Below, in pieces: positions 1 to 7,087 of a DNA stretch of 20,837 bases (its first letter is position 1; each line of letters begins with the position of its first letter). The position numbers were made by a program, and so were the translations under genes. Source of the DNA: an uncultured Clostridia bacterium (GTDB lineage: Bacteria > Bacillota > Clostridia > Peptostreptococcales > Anaerovoracaceae); NCBI GenBank assembly GCA_934277495.1, contig CAKQUI010000027.1, positions 1 to 20,837 on the forward strand. Direction: 5' to 3'. Below the pieces are notes generated by a model. That model was not told the origin of the DNA and ran no database searches. It saw nothing but the letters and a program-made list of their open reading frames with translations.

Positions 1-436
1 TGAGGTATTTCACCAGAAGTCCGAAAAGTTCGCTGTTCAGCAGTTCTGTCGGATTCGGTGACAGCGGTCCTGTCAGTATCATACTAAGTCCGCTGACGTT
101 GGTGTCACAGATTATCTCTTCGATATCTGCCTGCTTAGACAGATAGTGGGAAAGCCCACGTATACCTTTGTTGGAGCTCTGCGCTTTATATCTGCTGAGA
201 GTCACCGACTTTCTCAGGTCTGCATCCACGAATACGACTTTCTTGCCGTTTTCAGCCATGGATCTTGCCAGCTCAAAAGAAACAGTACTTTTGCCTTCTC
301 CCGGCACACAGCTTGTAAAAAGAAACGTTTTCAGGTCTGCGCCGCAGAACTGAAGGTTCGTCCTCAATGAGTTGTAAGCCTCGCGTCTGCCGTAGTCAAG
401 ATCTTCAAGGTTATTAAGGATTATGCTGTTGTCCAT
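1..436 (-). CDS. CpsD/CapB-type tyrosine kinase, partial (3' end outside window)
   Basis: Reading leftward from an ATG at 434-436, an open frame runs off the window edge after 145 residues. It carries a P-loop (PGEGKST, residues 45-51) and a Walker A' strand (VFVDADL, 68-74), followed by SPNPTELL near 126-133. These are hallmarks of bacterial tyrosine (BY) kinases that pair with a CpsC/Wzz-type membrane activator. In that family the kinase autophosphorylates on a C-terminal tyrosine cluster and controls chain length or export of capsular or exopolysaccharide. The cluster would lie beyond the window, so activity cannot be confirmed. The start codon overlaps the stop of the upstream adaptor gene (ATGA), with an AGGTGG site just upstream, so the two are almost surely translationally coupled. 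A separate kinase and adaptor is the usual Gram-positive arrangement. Confidence 0.9.
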   Translation of the reverse strand, partial: MDNSIILNNLEDLDYGRREAYNSLRTNLQFCGADLKTFLFTSCVPGEGKSTVSFELARSMAENGKKVVFVDADLRKSVTLSRYKAQSSNKGIRGLSHYLSKQADIEEIICDTNVSGLSMILTGPLSPNPTELLNSELFGLLVKYL

Positions 437-1161
437 CACTTCTTACCACCTTTCTTCCTGCGGCTCCTCCTGCCCGACTTCTTGCCGTTGGCAGCAGGTA
501 TCGACGCCAGGGTGTTCAGACCCAGATAATGCTCTATATCATCTGAAGTCCTGAGCTTGTCGTTGAGCATATATGTCGCTACGATCACTATCGCTGCAAG
601 GAACGCTCCCAGCAGGAACGCCACCGCCGTATTCTTTTTCTTGTCCGGCTTGATAGGATGATCCGGCAGCGTAGCCACTTCAACAACTGATGGTTCGTCT
701 ACTTTCATGACCTTCGGTATCTGCCTTATGGCAACTTCCGAAAATTCATTTGCTATCTTCGTTATGCCCGTGGCGTCCGTACCCTGCACACTTATAGTCA
801 GTATACGTGTATCCGAGGGGTTCGTGACACTCATCATGTTCAACATGTCCTCGTATTCCATTTTCAGATCAAGATTGTCTATGACTTCTTCCACTACAGG
901 TCTGCTTTTTATCAGCTCAAGGTAGTCGAGAGCCAGCGATGAGCCCACCTGTATATCAGCCAGTGACGTTATGGATGTAGACTGGCTGGTTATGTAAAGT
1001 TTCGACGTTGCCTCATAAACAGGCTCCGCCATATAAAAACTGTATACTCCTGCTACCCCTGCAAAGATCACAGCGGTCAGCAGAATAACAAGAAATCTCT
1101 TTTTCAGGACAAGGAATATCTCCCGTAAATCGATTTCTATTTCTTCTCTTTCTCGTTCCAT
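436..1161 (-). CDS. CpsC/YveK-type Wzz chain-length adaptor
   Basis: A 241-residue protein with a cytoplasmic N-terminus, one TM at about 22-44, an extracytoplasmic domain, a second TM at about 179-199 and a short basic cytoplasmic tail. The proline-rich stretch just before TM2 (LPDHPIKPDKKK, 165-176) and the tail sequence KLRTSDDIEHYLGL are typical of Gram-positive polysaccharide co-polymerases. These activate the partner tyrosine kinase through the C-terminal tail and influence polymer length. AGGAG lies 8 nt before the ATG. The kinase start overlaps its stop. The last 14 residues are very rich in Lys and Arg (GKKSGRRSRRKKGGKK), which is more basic than I would expect for the family and may contact the kinase or the membrane. 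Confidence 0.9.
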   Translation of the reverse strand: MEREREEIEIDLREIFLVLKKRFLVILLTAVIFAGVAGVYSFYMAEPVYEATSKLYITSQSTSITSLADIQVGSSLALDYLELIKSRPVVEEVIDNLDLKMEYEDMLNMMSVTNPSDTRILTISVQGTDATGITKIANEFSEVAIRQIPKVMKVDEPSVVEVATLPDHPIKPDKKKNTAVAFLLGAFLAAIVIVATYMLNDKLRTSDDIEHYLGLNTLASIPAANGKKSGRRSRRKKGGKK

Positions 1162-1177
1162 ATGTATGTCTCCTGCA

Positions 1178-1924
1178 TCATATCAATTCGTTTTTAACGA
1201 GTTTCATAATATTCGTATGAACGACATCTGTCACGATATCGTCCCATGCTATCCGCAGCATTTCATCAACTGCCGATTTCATCACAGGCTTCCTGGCTGC
1301 TGCATCATGACAGTCGCTGGCAATAAAATGCACCATGCGCTCATCGAGCAGCCGTCTGCACCATAATGTACGTCTGCTGGTTATTTTTCCGAGATAGGAT
1401 CTTGCATTGACCTGTATATATGTTCCGTTTTCTATGAGTTCTCTGACACCTTTAAGATCTCCGTGAAGACTGCTGTATCTTTCCACATGCGCCAGAACAG
1501 GTCTGTAGCCTGCGCTTACGAACTCCCTGAGACCTTCTGCGATAGTGCTGTATTCGGCTTCTGTGGAAAACTCCACCAGAACATAGTCTGTCCCGCCTAA
1601 TGTCATCGCTCTGCCGCTCCTGAGGTCTTCTATGACCTCCGCTCCGTAGAATATCTCATTGCCGAAGAACAGCTTCATGTCAGAATGGACTTTTTTCACT
1701 TCGGCGTACAGCTCCCTGAACCTGGCAAGTGCATATGCCTTGTTGTAGTCAGGGTTCCATTTGCCGTAATGCGGCGTTGCTATGATAGCACGTATACCTT
1801 CCTGATATGCTGTTTCTATCATGGACATGGATTCTTCCATGGTCTCTGCACCGTCATCCACTCCAGGGATGATATGTGCATGGATATCTATATACTTCCA
1901 TCTGCTGCTAAGATCACTGCTCAC
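1178..1924 (-). CDS. CpsB/CapC-type PHP-domain tyrosine phosphatase
   Basis: A 248-residue protein of normal family length. The metal-binding signature of manganese-dependent PHP phosphatases is visible: DIHAHIIPGVDDGA at 13-26 (His15, His17), His52 in TPHY, Glu90 in GNE, His146 in LAHVERY, and SDCHD at 203-207 (Asp204, His206). The family dephosphorylates the BY-kinase and its substrates, so it opposes the kinase encoded two genes downstream. The start is a GTG at 1922-1924 that overlaps the stop of the preceding gene (GTGA). GAGG sits six bases upstream, and no nearby ATG keeps the DIHAH motif. There is no signal peptide, so a cytoplasmic location is expected. Confidence 0.92.
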   Translation of the reverse strand: MSSDLSSRWKYIDIHAHIIPGVDDGAETMEESMSMIETAYQEGIRAIIATPHYGKWNPDYNKAYALARFRELYAEVKKVHSDMKLFFGNEIFYGAEVIEDLRSGRAMTLGGTDYVLVEFSTEAEYSTIAEGLREFVSAGYRPVLAHVERYSSLHGDLKGVRELIENGTYIQVNARSYLGKITSRRTLWCRRLLDERMVHFIASDCHDAAARKPVMKSAVDEMLRIAWDDIVTDVVHTNIMKLVKNELI

Positions 1925-2757
1925 TTTTTACCTCTTCCTGTAACCATTATCACCACTGCCAGTATCAATACTGCAATGCCTGCACCCCAGAATACCGGAG
2001 CCGCTCCTGAAAAAAATATATCTATGAATGAAGCATAGCCTGCAAGGGATTTTGAAAATCTGAAATCCACTACGCTGCCCAGCAGAAAGCCTGCCGCACA
2101 GACAGCTATACCTGACGCTATAAGACTGCTGCATATATATATCCTTCTTCCTGCAGTTTCTTTCTGCAGGTTTATCAGCAGTATCAGAAGTACCACCACT
2201 GCTGCTGCGCATACCGGGATCATGACTTTCATAATGCCTTGAGCACTGCTGCGATATTCGCTGAAATATCCTGCAAAGGGCAGTCTGATATATTCTCTGT
2301 AATAGCTCTCCGAATCCCTGACTATCTCCTTCACTGCCAGTTTTATACGGTCGTTGTCTCCCACCTTGTTTTCGCTGAGATAAGACTCAACGGCACTCTT
2401 CACAGATGCGGAAAATTCCTGTCCGGCATCCGATGCAGAGCTCAATGTGTCTTCGCCCCTGAGTCCGGCTGCGATGTTGTCCTCTATTTCGCTGCTGAAA
2501 GCTTTGCTGTCCAGCTGTTTCTCAAGAAGATCCTCAGAAAGTCCGTATCCGGCAGCCTCGTCCCTGAGTACTTCTTTGAGAGAATCATAGTTTTTCTCTG
2601 CATACATACTTTCATCTATGCTTTTCGTGAAATGCGACTCACTGAGCAGTGTTAAAGTACTGCACGCCGAAATCAGCCCACAGGTGATGCAGAGAAAAAG
2701 CACGAAAGAGAAAACTGCACATACTGCAGCTCTTGCTTTACTGTTTGTTTTCCCCAT
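1921..2757 (-). CDS. Four-TM membrane protein of unknown function with large extracytoplasmic loop
   Basis: I do not recognise this 278-residue protein. It has an N-terminal TM (about 10-33), a hydrophilic, mostly acidic and probably helical segment (about 34-172) expected outside the cell, and three closely spaced TMs (about 174-196, 205-231, 250-273) ending in a short basic tail (TGRGKK). There are no obvious catalytic motifs; four Cys fall in or next to TM1 and three more in or near TM2 and TM3. It lies 2 nt after the sortase stop and its stop overlaps the phosphatase GTG, so it is in the same transcript and probably translationally coupled on both sides. GGAGG lies 7 nt before the ATG. 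By context it may be a sensor or assembly factor for the sortase and polysaccharide module. That is inference only. Confidence 0.85.
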   Translation of the reverse strand: MGKTNSKARAAVCAVFSFVLFLCITCGLISACSTLTLLSESHFTKSIDESMYAEKNYDSLKEVLRDEAAGYGLSEDLLEKQLDSKAFSSEIEDNIAAGLRGEDTLSSASDAGQEFSASVKSAVESYLSENKVGDNDRIKLAVKEIVRDSESYYREYIRLPFAGYFSEYRSSAQGIMKVMIPVCAAAVVVLLILLINLQKETAGRRIYICSSLIASGIAVCAAGFLLGSVVDFRFSKSLAGYASFIDIFFSGAAPVFWGAGIAVLILAVVIMVTGRGKK

Positions 2758-2759
2758 TC

Positions 2760-3410
2760 CTATTCCTCCACAAGTTCCGGACCGCTTATCTTGTCAGCGA
2801 TCACGAAATACCTTTTGCTGCTTTTGTCAAAGACCTCACCGAAAGGATAACATGTATAAAGTACAAGTTGTTCGTTATCTTTTTTTTCAAGTTTCTTTTC
2901 GGTAATATATGATACATCCTTCACTGTGATATCGGAGATCTCATACATGAATTCCCCGTATGAAGTATGCACTTTTATCTTCTGACCTTTTTCTGCTTTT
3001 TCGAGCACCTCGAAATATCCGACATCGTGTGCGCCCACCAGTATCATCCTGCCTTCACCTGGAAGACCGCTGCCTGTATACTGGCCTGCACCACGTGACA
3101 GTATCTTTTCTGAATCTCCGTAATACAGAGGTGCCTTGAGTCCGATATCATCACATATGATAGTCCCGTACCGGCTTCCTGCTGACGGGATCACTGCTTC
3201 GCTCTTTTTCAGCGTCCCTTCCGCCGGCTGCTTCTGCTCATCATCGTAACTGTATACCGGTGCTCCAAGCTCTACTGCTGTCCCTGCCGATGTCCTGATA
3301 TAATCTGCGAACGACTTTCCTGCAGTGAGTACAAGTACTGCTCCCGCTATAAGGAATATCACAGTAAGACACGCAGTCATGACAGCAGGATGCAGCTGCT
3401 TAGCTTTCAT
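2760..3410 (-). CDS. Sortase, class D-like
   Basis: A 216-residue transpeptidase with an uncleaved N-terminal signal anchor (about 8-31) and a sortase beta-barrel. The catalytic triad is visible: His128 (VGAHD), Cys187 (YTCYP) and Arg200 (SKRYFV). The sequence GAGQYTGSGLPGEGRMILVG before the His resembles class D sortases (usual pattern GxGHYPGSxLPGExGNxxxAGHRD), though His-Arg-Asp is replaced by Ala-His-Asp. Sortases cleave LPxTG-like tails and attach the protein to peptidoglycan or to another amine. The ATG lies inside the last codons of the upstream gene (11-nt overlap) and lacks a clear Shine-Dalgarno site, so reinitiation after that gene is likely. Because of this overlap the neighbouring LPVKDTG protein is the natural candidate substrate. 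Confidence 0.9.
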   Translation of the reverse strand: MKAKQLHPAVMTACLTVIFLIAGAVLVLTAGKSFADYIRTSAGTAVELGAPVYSYDDEQKQPAEGTLKKSEAVIPSAGSRYGTIICDDIGLKAPLYYGDSEKILSRGAGQYTGSGLPGEGRMILVGAHDVGYFEVLEKAEKGQKIKVHTSYGEFMYEISDITVKDVSYITEKKLEKKDNEQLVLYTCYPFGEVFDKSSKRYFVIADKISGPELVEE

Positions 3411-4038
3411 CTGCTGTGTGAGCGAAGAGTTTCAGTCTGACAGAAACAAATATACCTGCAGGTATCAGAAGAAGTATCATTATCGCTGCTGTCAGTGCAG
3501 GGCTGAGATCGTATCCCGTGTCCTTCACAGGCAAAGTCCCTTTGAATACTTCTTTTTTGCCGCTTTTGACTGCAAATGATGATGATTTGTCAGTCACAGT
3601 AACCACAGCACTGCCTGCTTTTTCTTCTGTTATGCCTTTTTTCCTGTTGCTTTCTTTGTTGTCTTTTTTTTCAGTTTTGCTGTCGCTGCCGCTTCCGGTA
3701 TCGCTGCTGCCTCCACCTACCGGTACGAGGTAGCCTTGATTCACGCCATTCTTTATATTAGCATACATCATCGAGGATGCTCTTGAAGCCTGATCAGCAG
3801 TAAGGTCTATACCATCCTGACTGAGATATGCCCTGAGCTGTCCCAGCGCTCCCGATGTAGCAACATAAGATTTGCCATTATAACTAAAAGTTCCTGACGC
3901 CTGGCTTATGAGCCCAGCTTCAGGACCATTGATATTCCCGGCGAAAACAGCTGCCGGCATTAGCACGATTACCATTGCTGATGCAACGACCATTATGCTG
4001 ATGCGGCGGACAATAAAATCCGATATCTTTGATTTCAT
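3400..4038 (-). CDS. Small secreted protein with sortase-like C-terminal sorting tail (LPVKDTG)
   Basis: A 212-residue protein. It has a signal peptide (basic start, hydrophobic core to about 29, likely cleavage after AVFA at 30-33), a small probably helical domain (about 50-104, with Tyr and Gly-rich turns such as SYNGKSY), a Gly/Ser then Lys/Glu-rich linker (108-142), a short possible strand domain (144-168), LPVKDTG (169-175), a hydrophobic helix (181-200) and basic RLKLFAH. This is the architecture of a sortase substrate, but the motif has two extra residues compared with LPxTG. GGGAG precedes the ATG. Its stop lies within the sortase gene, so the pair is co-translated. The core domain is not recognised. 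It faintly recalls small repeats of sortase-processed acidic surface proteins, which I cannot verify. Confidence 0.82.
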   Translation of the reverse strand: MKSKISDFIVRRISIMVVASAMVIVLMPAAVFAGNINGPEAGLISQASGTFSYNGKSYVATSGALGQLRAYLSQDGIDLTADQASRASSMMYANIKNGVNQGYLVPVGGGSSDTGSGSDSKTEKKDNKESNRKKGITEEKAGSAVVTVTDKSSSFAVKSGKKEVFKGTLPVKDTGYDLSPALTAAIMILLLIPAGIFVSVRLKLFAHTADES

Positions 4039-4057
4039 CCTTTCTCCCCGATATTAT

Positions 4058-4085
4058 ATTCCGGATGCCGGAGGGCATCCGGAAT
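4058..4085 (-). terminator. Perfect 12-bp inverted repeat after the Big2 gene (weak terminator or mRNA processing hairpin)
   Basis: ATTCCGGATGCC and its exact reverse complement are separated by a 4-nt loop. The repeat starts 8 nt after the Big2 stop and 19 nt before the next gene's ATG. On the transcribed strand it is followed by ATATAATATC, not a real U-tract. It may therefore be a leaky terminator or a 3'-stabilising hairpin that lowers expression of the downstream sortase and capsule genes relative to the Big2 protein. Confidence 0.7.
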
Positions 4086-4093
4086 GTGATTTA

Positions 4094-5632
4094 TTATTTA
4101 TAAGCTTTGACTTCTGCCTTGTAATTATCTACATCCTTTTTATCAAGTATGATTTTATAGCTTCCGTCTTCACCTTTTACAGTTACAGTTCTGTCAATAT
4201 TTCCTTTTTTGAGATATATAGAATACTCACTGGAATTTACCTTTGTAAGTTTTGCAGTATAACCATATTTCTCAACACTTATAGTTGCACCAGACTTCAC
4301 GATATCTACGGTTTCAACTGTAGTTATACCTGATTCCGGATGAGCTTCTCCGTCTTCTGTGCTGTACAGAGTTACAGTATAGTCAATACCTGATGACTTG
4401 AAACTGTCCTTTGCTTTGACATAATACCATGAAGTTTCCATGCCACCTAATGTTACAGTTAATTCATTACCATTCTTGGTAACCCCATATGCTGTTGTTT
4501 CAGAATCGCTATCATTGACTACATAACTGAAGTTTGCTTTTTCAAATGACTTAGCGTCGGCATTTATCCAGTCAAATCCCATATTACCATTTCCTGTAAG
4601 GTTCAGCAGATCTTCATTGCTGAGGCTTATTCCCAGATTTTTGCCGTCTTTCTCTCCCGTTATTATATAACGGCTATATATGCTCATGTCAGTTTTATAA
4701 AATACCTTGTCTCCATCTTCTGAAGCCGGTAACTTGTCATAAACAGTCAGCTTATATGATGCTGATTTCTTGTATCCGTAATGAGCTGTTGCCTTGATAG
4801 TAGCTGTTCCGGCACTTTTAGCTGTTACGACTCCGTCTTTATCTACAGTTGCAACGTCCTTGTTGCTGCTTGTGTAGTCAAGAGTTTTGTTGTACGGATA
4901 TGCAGGCTTTGTAACAGATGCCTTTACTGTATCTGTAGTACCTGACTGCATCTCATACTTGCCGTCTTTGACTTTTGCACTGTCGAATGCTATAGCTTCG
5001 ACTGATTTGCGGATAGTCACTGTGCATGTCTTCTTGACTTTCTTGTTTTCTTTTGAAGTAGCTGTCAGCTTTACTGTAGTCGACTTCGAGTTCTTGTTGT
5101 TAGGAGTGATCTTCACTGAGCCCTTTGTAGCCTTTGAAGTGTTCAGCTTGGCGTACTTTGTGCTTGAAAGCTTGTAGCTTACGCCTGCATTGTACACGTT
5201 GCCGGGCACCGAAGCCTTGATTGACTTTGATCCGTTGTTAGTGTAAACTGTCACGTTGCTGAGCTTCAGTGACGGTTTGATCTGCTTTACCTTGATGGTG
5301 ATAGTCTTCTTGACTTTCTTGTTTTTCTTTGAAGTTGCTGTGATCTTTACAGTACCCTTTTTCTTACCTGTAACAACGCCCTTGCTGGAGACTGTAGCTA
5401 TTTTTTTGTTGCTTGATTTCCATGTTACGGCCTTGCTTGCCTCGGCAGGCGATACTGATTTCACCTTTACTGTTACTTTACCTTTGATGTCTACTGTCTT
5501 ATAGTTTGCTGTGAGCGTGATCTTCTTAGGTTTCGCTGTAGCTGCATCAGCCTGAGCTGCAAATCCGTAGCCGAACACTGTGAATGCCATAGCAAATGCT
5601 ACTATAAGTGTCATCACTTTTCTGAGTTTCAT
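4094..5632 (-). CDS. Secreted Ig-like (Big2) repeat protein
   Basis: A 512-residue protein starting at the ATG at 5630-5632, which has AAGGAAGG 8 nt upstream and gives a clean signal peptide (MKLRKVMTLIVAFAMAFT..., cleavage probably near AQADA, residue 30). A longer in-frame start at 5683 lacks this and would bury the signal. Domain order: a clear Big2 fold (about 36-116, with VTWKSSNKKIATVSSKGVVTG), a second related Ig-like domain (118-208), a third Big2 (210-298, with SSNKDVATVDKDGVVTAKSAG), then an unrecognised beta-rich C-terminal region (299-512). The first two domains share the NKKVKKT motif. No LPxTG motif, C-terminal TM, SLH or choline-binding repeat is visible, so attachment is unexplained; Lys-rich domains may bind anionic wall polymers. 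Big2 domains are common in clostridial surface adhesins. Its own promoter lies upstream. Confidence 0.88.
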   Translation of the reverse strand: MKLRKVMTLIVAFAMAFTVFGYGFAAQADAATAKPKKITLTANYKTVDIKGKVTVKVKSVSPAEASKAVTWKSSNKKIATVSSKGVVTGKKKGTVKITATSKKNKKVKKTITIKVKQIKPSLKLSNVTVYTNNGSKSIKASVPGNVYNAGVSYKLSSTKYAKLNTSKATKGSVKITPNNKNSKSTTVKLTATSKENKKVKKTCTVTIRKSVEAIAFDSAKVKDGKYEMQSGTTDTVKASVTKPAYPYNKTLDYTSSNKDVATVDKDGVVTAKSAGTATIKATAHYGYKKSASYKLTVYDKLPASEDGDKVFYKTDMSIYSRYIITGEKDGKNLGISLSNEDLLNLTGNGNMGFDWINADAKSFEKANFSYVVNDSDSETTAYGVTKNGNELTVTLGGMETSWYYVKAKDSFKSSGIDYTVTLYSTEDGEAHPESGITTVETVDIVKSGATISVEKYGYTAKLTKVNSSEYSIYLKKGNIDRTVTVKGEDGSYKIILDKKDVDNYKAEVKAYK

Positions 5633-5708
5633 TAGTTCTGCCTTCCTTTCATCGTGTATAGAATACTCTCCCCCGTACATCATTTTCTTTATACGTAGAG
5701 TTCTTTAG

Positions 5709-5737
5709 AGTATAGCATATGCCCCGAAACTTTTCCA
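5709..5737 (-). promoter_or_regulatory. Sigma-A type promoter for the Big2 / sortase / capsule operon
   Basis: On the minus strand, TGGAAA (5732-5737) and TATACT (5709-5714) are separated by 17 nt. The predicted leader is about 70 nt, ending at the ATG at 5632. The 8-bp palindrome TGTGCACA (5743-5750) lies just upstream of the -35 and could be part of an operator. This is the only good promoter I see for the whole leftward surface/capsule cluster. Confidence 0.6.
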
Positions 5738-5779
5738 GTAGGTGTGCACAAATAACGTTCCAATTGTAATAATTAACAC

Positions 5780-7006
5780 TTATGCTGCAATATCTGCATT
5801 CTGCGGCGTTCTGCTGTCCGCTTTGCAGCATTTTCCTTCATCTGATTCGTCCGCTTCCATCGACTCCATGTTCCTGGTGCTCCACCACGCCAGCAGTATC
5901 GCTGCCAGCCCTGCCGAACCCTTGCCGATTATCATCGGCAGTATCATTTCCTTATTGACGCTGGCGGTGAATGCCAGATCATCGCCTATTATGAATGTAC
6001 CACTCACCACGAATGCTGAGTTTATTATCTTTCCACGGCTGTTCATGTCTTTCATCATGCTGCACATAGGTATGTGGTTGGCCATGCTTGCCACGACTCC
6101 GGCTGCTGCCACATCGTTCATTCCTGTCTTTGAGCCCAGCTTCATCAGTGGTTTTCTGAGCTTTCTGGTTATCACGCAGACCATCGGGAAGGCTCCCGCC
6201 AGCATTATAGCTATATGTCCGATTATATCGAAGCCTTCAGACAGCGGCGCCATACCTGGTATCACCACGAAACCTGTCAGCGTTTCAATGATGGCTGCCA
6301 CCAGTGCAAAAGTTATGATCGATACCACAAGACCGCCGAATACTTTGAAGCCTTTTATCATTTTTTCAGGTGCGAACCTGAGACCAGCTGCAACTGCCAG
6401 TGCGAATATTATCACAGGGACGAGATTTCTCATTATCATGGAAATCTCAAAGCCTGCTGCCAGACCTCCCAGTATGCAGCCCACCGGTATCGTCACCATA
6501 CCGTAAAGCACGCCCTGGGCCATATACTGATAGTCTTTTCTGTTCACTATACTTATAGCTACAGGTATGACGAAGACAATAGTATTGCCCAGCATGCCGC
6601 CCAGCAGTATGCCGGAAAAGTTCGCTACATCCTCGTCTGCTGTCATTTCGTGCGCTATGGAGTACGCCCCCATATCCATGCCCAGGAAACTTCCTGCCAT
6701 CATGGCAGGGTCTGCCCCCAGCAGCTCGTATACCGGGCCGGCTACAGCCAGCAGCACCTTTGTCAGCACTGGTGCAAAGGACAGTATCCCCAGCATCGAT
6801 AGTGCCAGTGCTCCCAGTGAACGGAAGCCTTCCTCGAACTCATCTGCCAGACCCAGATCGAACCTTTTGTTCGTTATCCTGTCAAAGCCTCCCAGTATCA
6901 TGAATACCACCATGATGTCTATAACGATCTGATTGAAGCTGAAATGATCCACGATCTCACCACGCCTGATCGACGTAAAATACCTTTCCCCGGTCTTCCC
7001 GGACAT
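5780..7006 (-). CDS. eutH: EutH-family ethanolamine permease
   Basis: A multi-pass membrane protein of 408 residues with about ten or eleven hydrophobic segments. Signature stretches match EutH closely: FEEGFRSLGALALSMLGI, PVYELLGADPAMMAGSFLG, MGAYSIAHEM, LGNTIVFVIPVA, VTIPVGCILGGL, NDVAAAGVVASMANHIPM and RGKIINSAFVVSG. In other bacteria EutH imports ethanolamine, or protects against its loss at low concentration, for the eut pathway. No other eut gene is in the window. The start is uncertain. The ATG at 7006 has no Shine-Dalgarno and adds about 18 hydrophilic residues absent from E. coli EutH, whereas the GTG at 6950-6952 matches the family N-terminus but has only a close, imperfect GGTGAG. 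The tail beyond the last TM (DEGKCCKADS) has a Cys pair. The gene is bounded by its own candidate promoter and the Big2 promoter. Confidence 0.93.
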   Translation of the reverse strand: MSGKTGERYFTSIRRGEIVDHFSFNQIVIDIMVVFMILGGFDRITNKRFDLGLADEFEEGFRSLGALALSMLGILSFAPVLTKVLLAVAGPVYELLGADPAMMAGSFLGMDMGAYSIAHEMTADEDVANFSGILLGGMLGNTIVFVIPVAISIVNRKDYQYMAQGVLYGMVTIPVGCILGGLAAGFEISMIMRNLVPVIIFALAVAAGLRFAPEKMIKGFKVFGGLVVSIITFALVAAIIETLTGFVVIPGMAPLSEGFDIIGHIAIMLAGAFPMVCVITRKLRKPLMKLGSKTGMNDVAAAGVVASMANHIPMCSMMKDMNSRGKIINSAFVVSGTFIIGDDLAFTASVNKEMILPMIIGKGSAGLAAILLAWWSTRNMESMEADESDEGKCCKADSRTPQNADIAA

Positions 7007-7008
7007 AC

Positions 7009-7032
7009 GACTGATTTTATGTAAAACCAGTC
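7009..7032. promoter_or_regulatory. 24-bp near-perfect inverted repeat at the eutH start
   Basis: GACTGATTTTA-TG-TAAAACCAGTC has 11-bp arms with one mismatch. It lies two bases upstream of the possible eutH ATG and downstream of the predicted transcription start. It could be a repressor operator, or an RNA hairpin shielding the first start codon. No transcription factor family is recognised from the sequence. Confidence 0.55.
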
Positions 7033-7058
7033 ACTCTTTGAATCAACTTGCTATCTAC

Positions 7059-7087
7059 ATAGTATGAAACCGTGATGTCCGATTCAA
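7059..7087 (-). promoter_or_regulatory. Candidate promoter for eutH
   Basis: On the minus strand, TTGAAT (7082-7087) and TACTAT (7059-7064) have a 17-nt spacer. Each box matches the sigma-A consensus at four of six positions. Transcription would start near 7052 and run through the inverted repeat at 7009-7032. Confidence 0.4.

Noticed and set aside
4094..4200. LPxTG-type sorting motif at the end of the Big2 protein
   Set aside because: The C-terminus ends in a hydrophilic sequence (DNYKAEVKAYK) with no LPxTG and no hydrophobic helix.
4094..5683. Longer version of the Big2 protein starting at 5683
   Set aside because: The start at 5632 has a good ribosome site and gives a proper signal peptide; the longer form adds 17 hydrophilic residues ahead of it.
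5742..6506. 254-codon plus-strand frame opposite eutH
   Set aside because: Ser/Ile/Pro-rich product typical of the antisense of a membrane-protein gene; the minus-strand frame matches EutH clearly.
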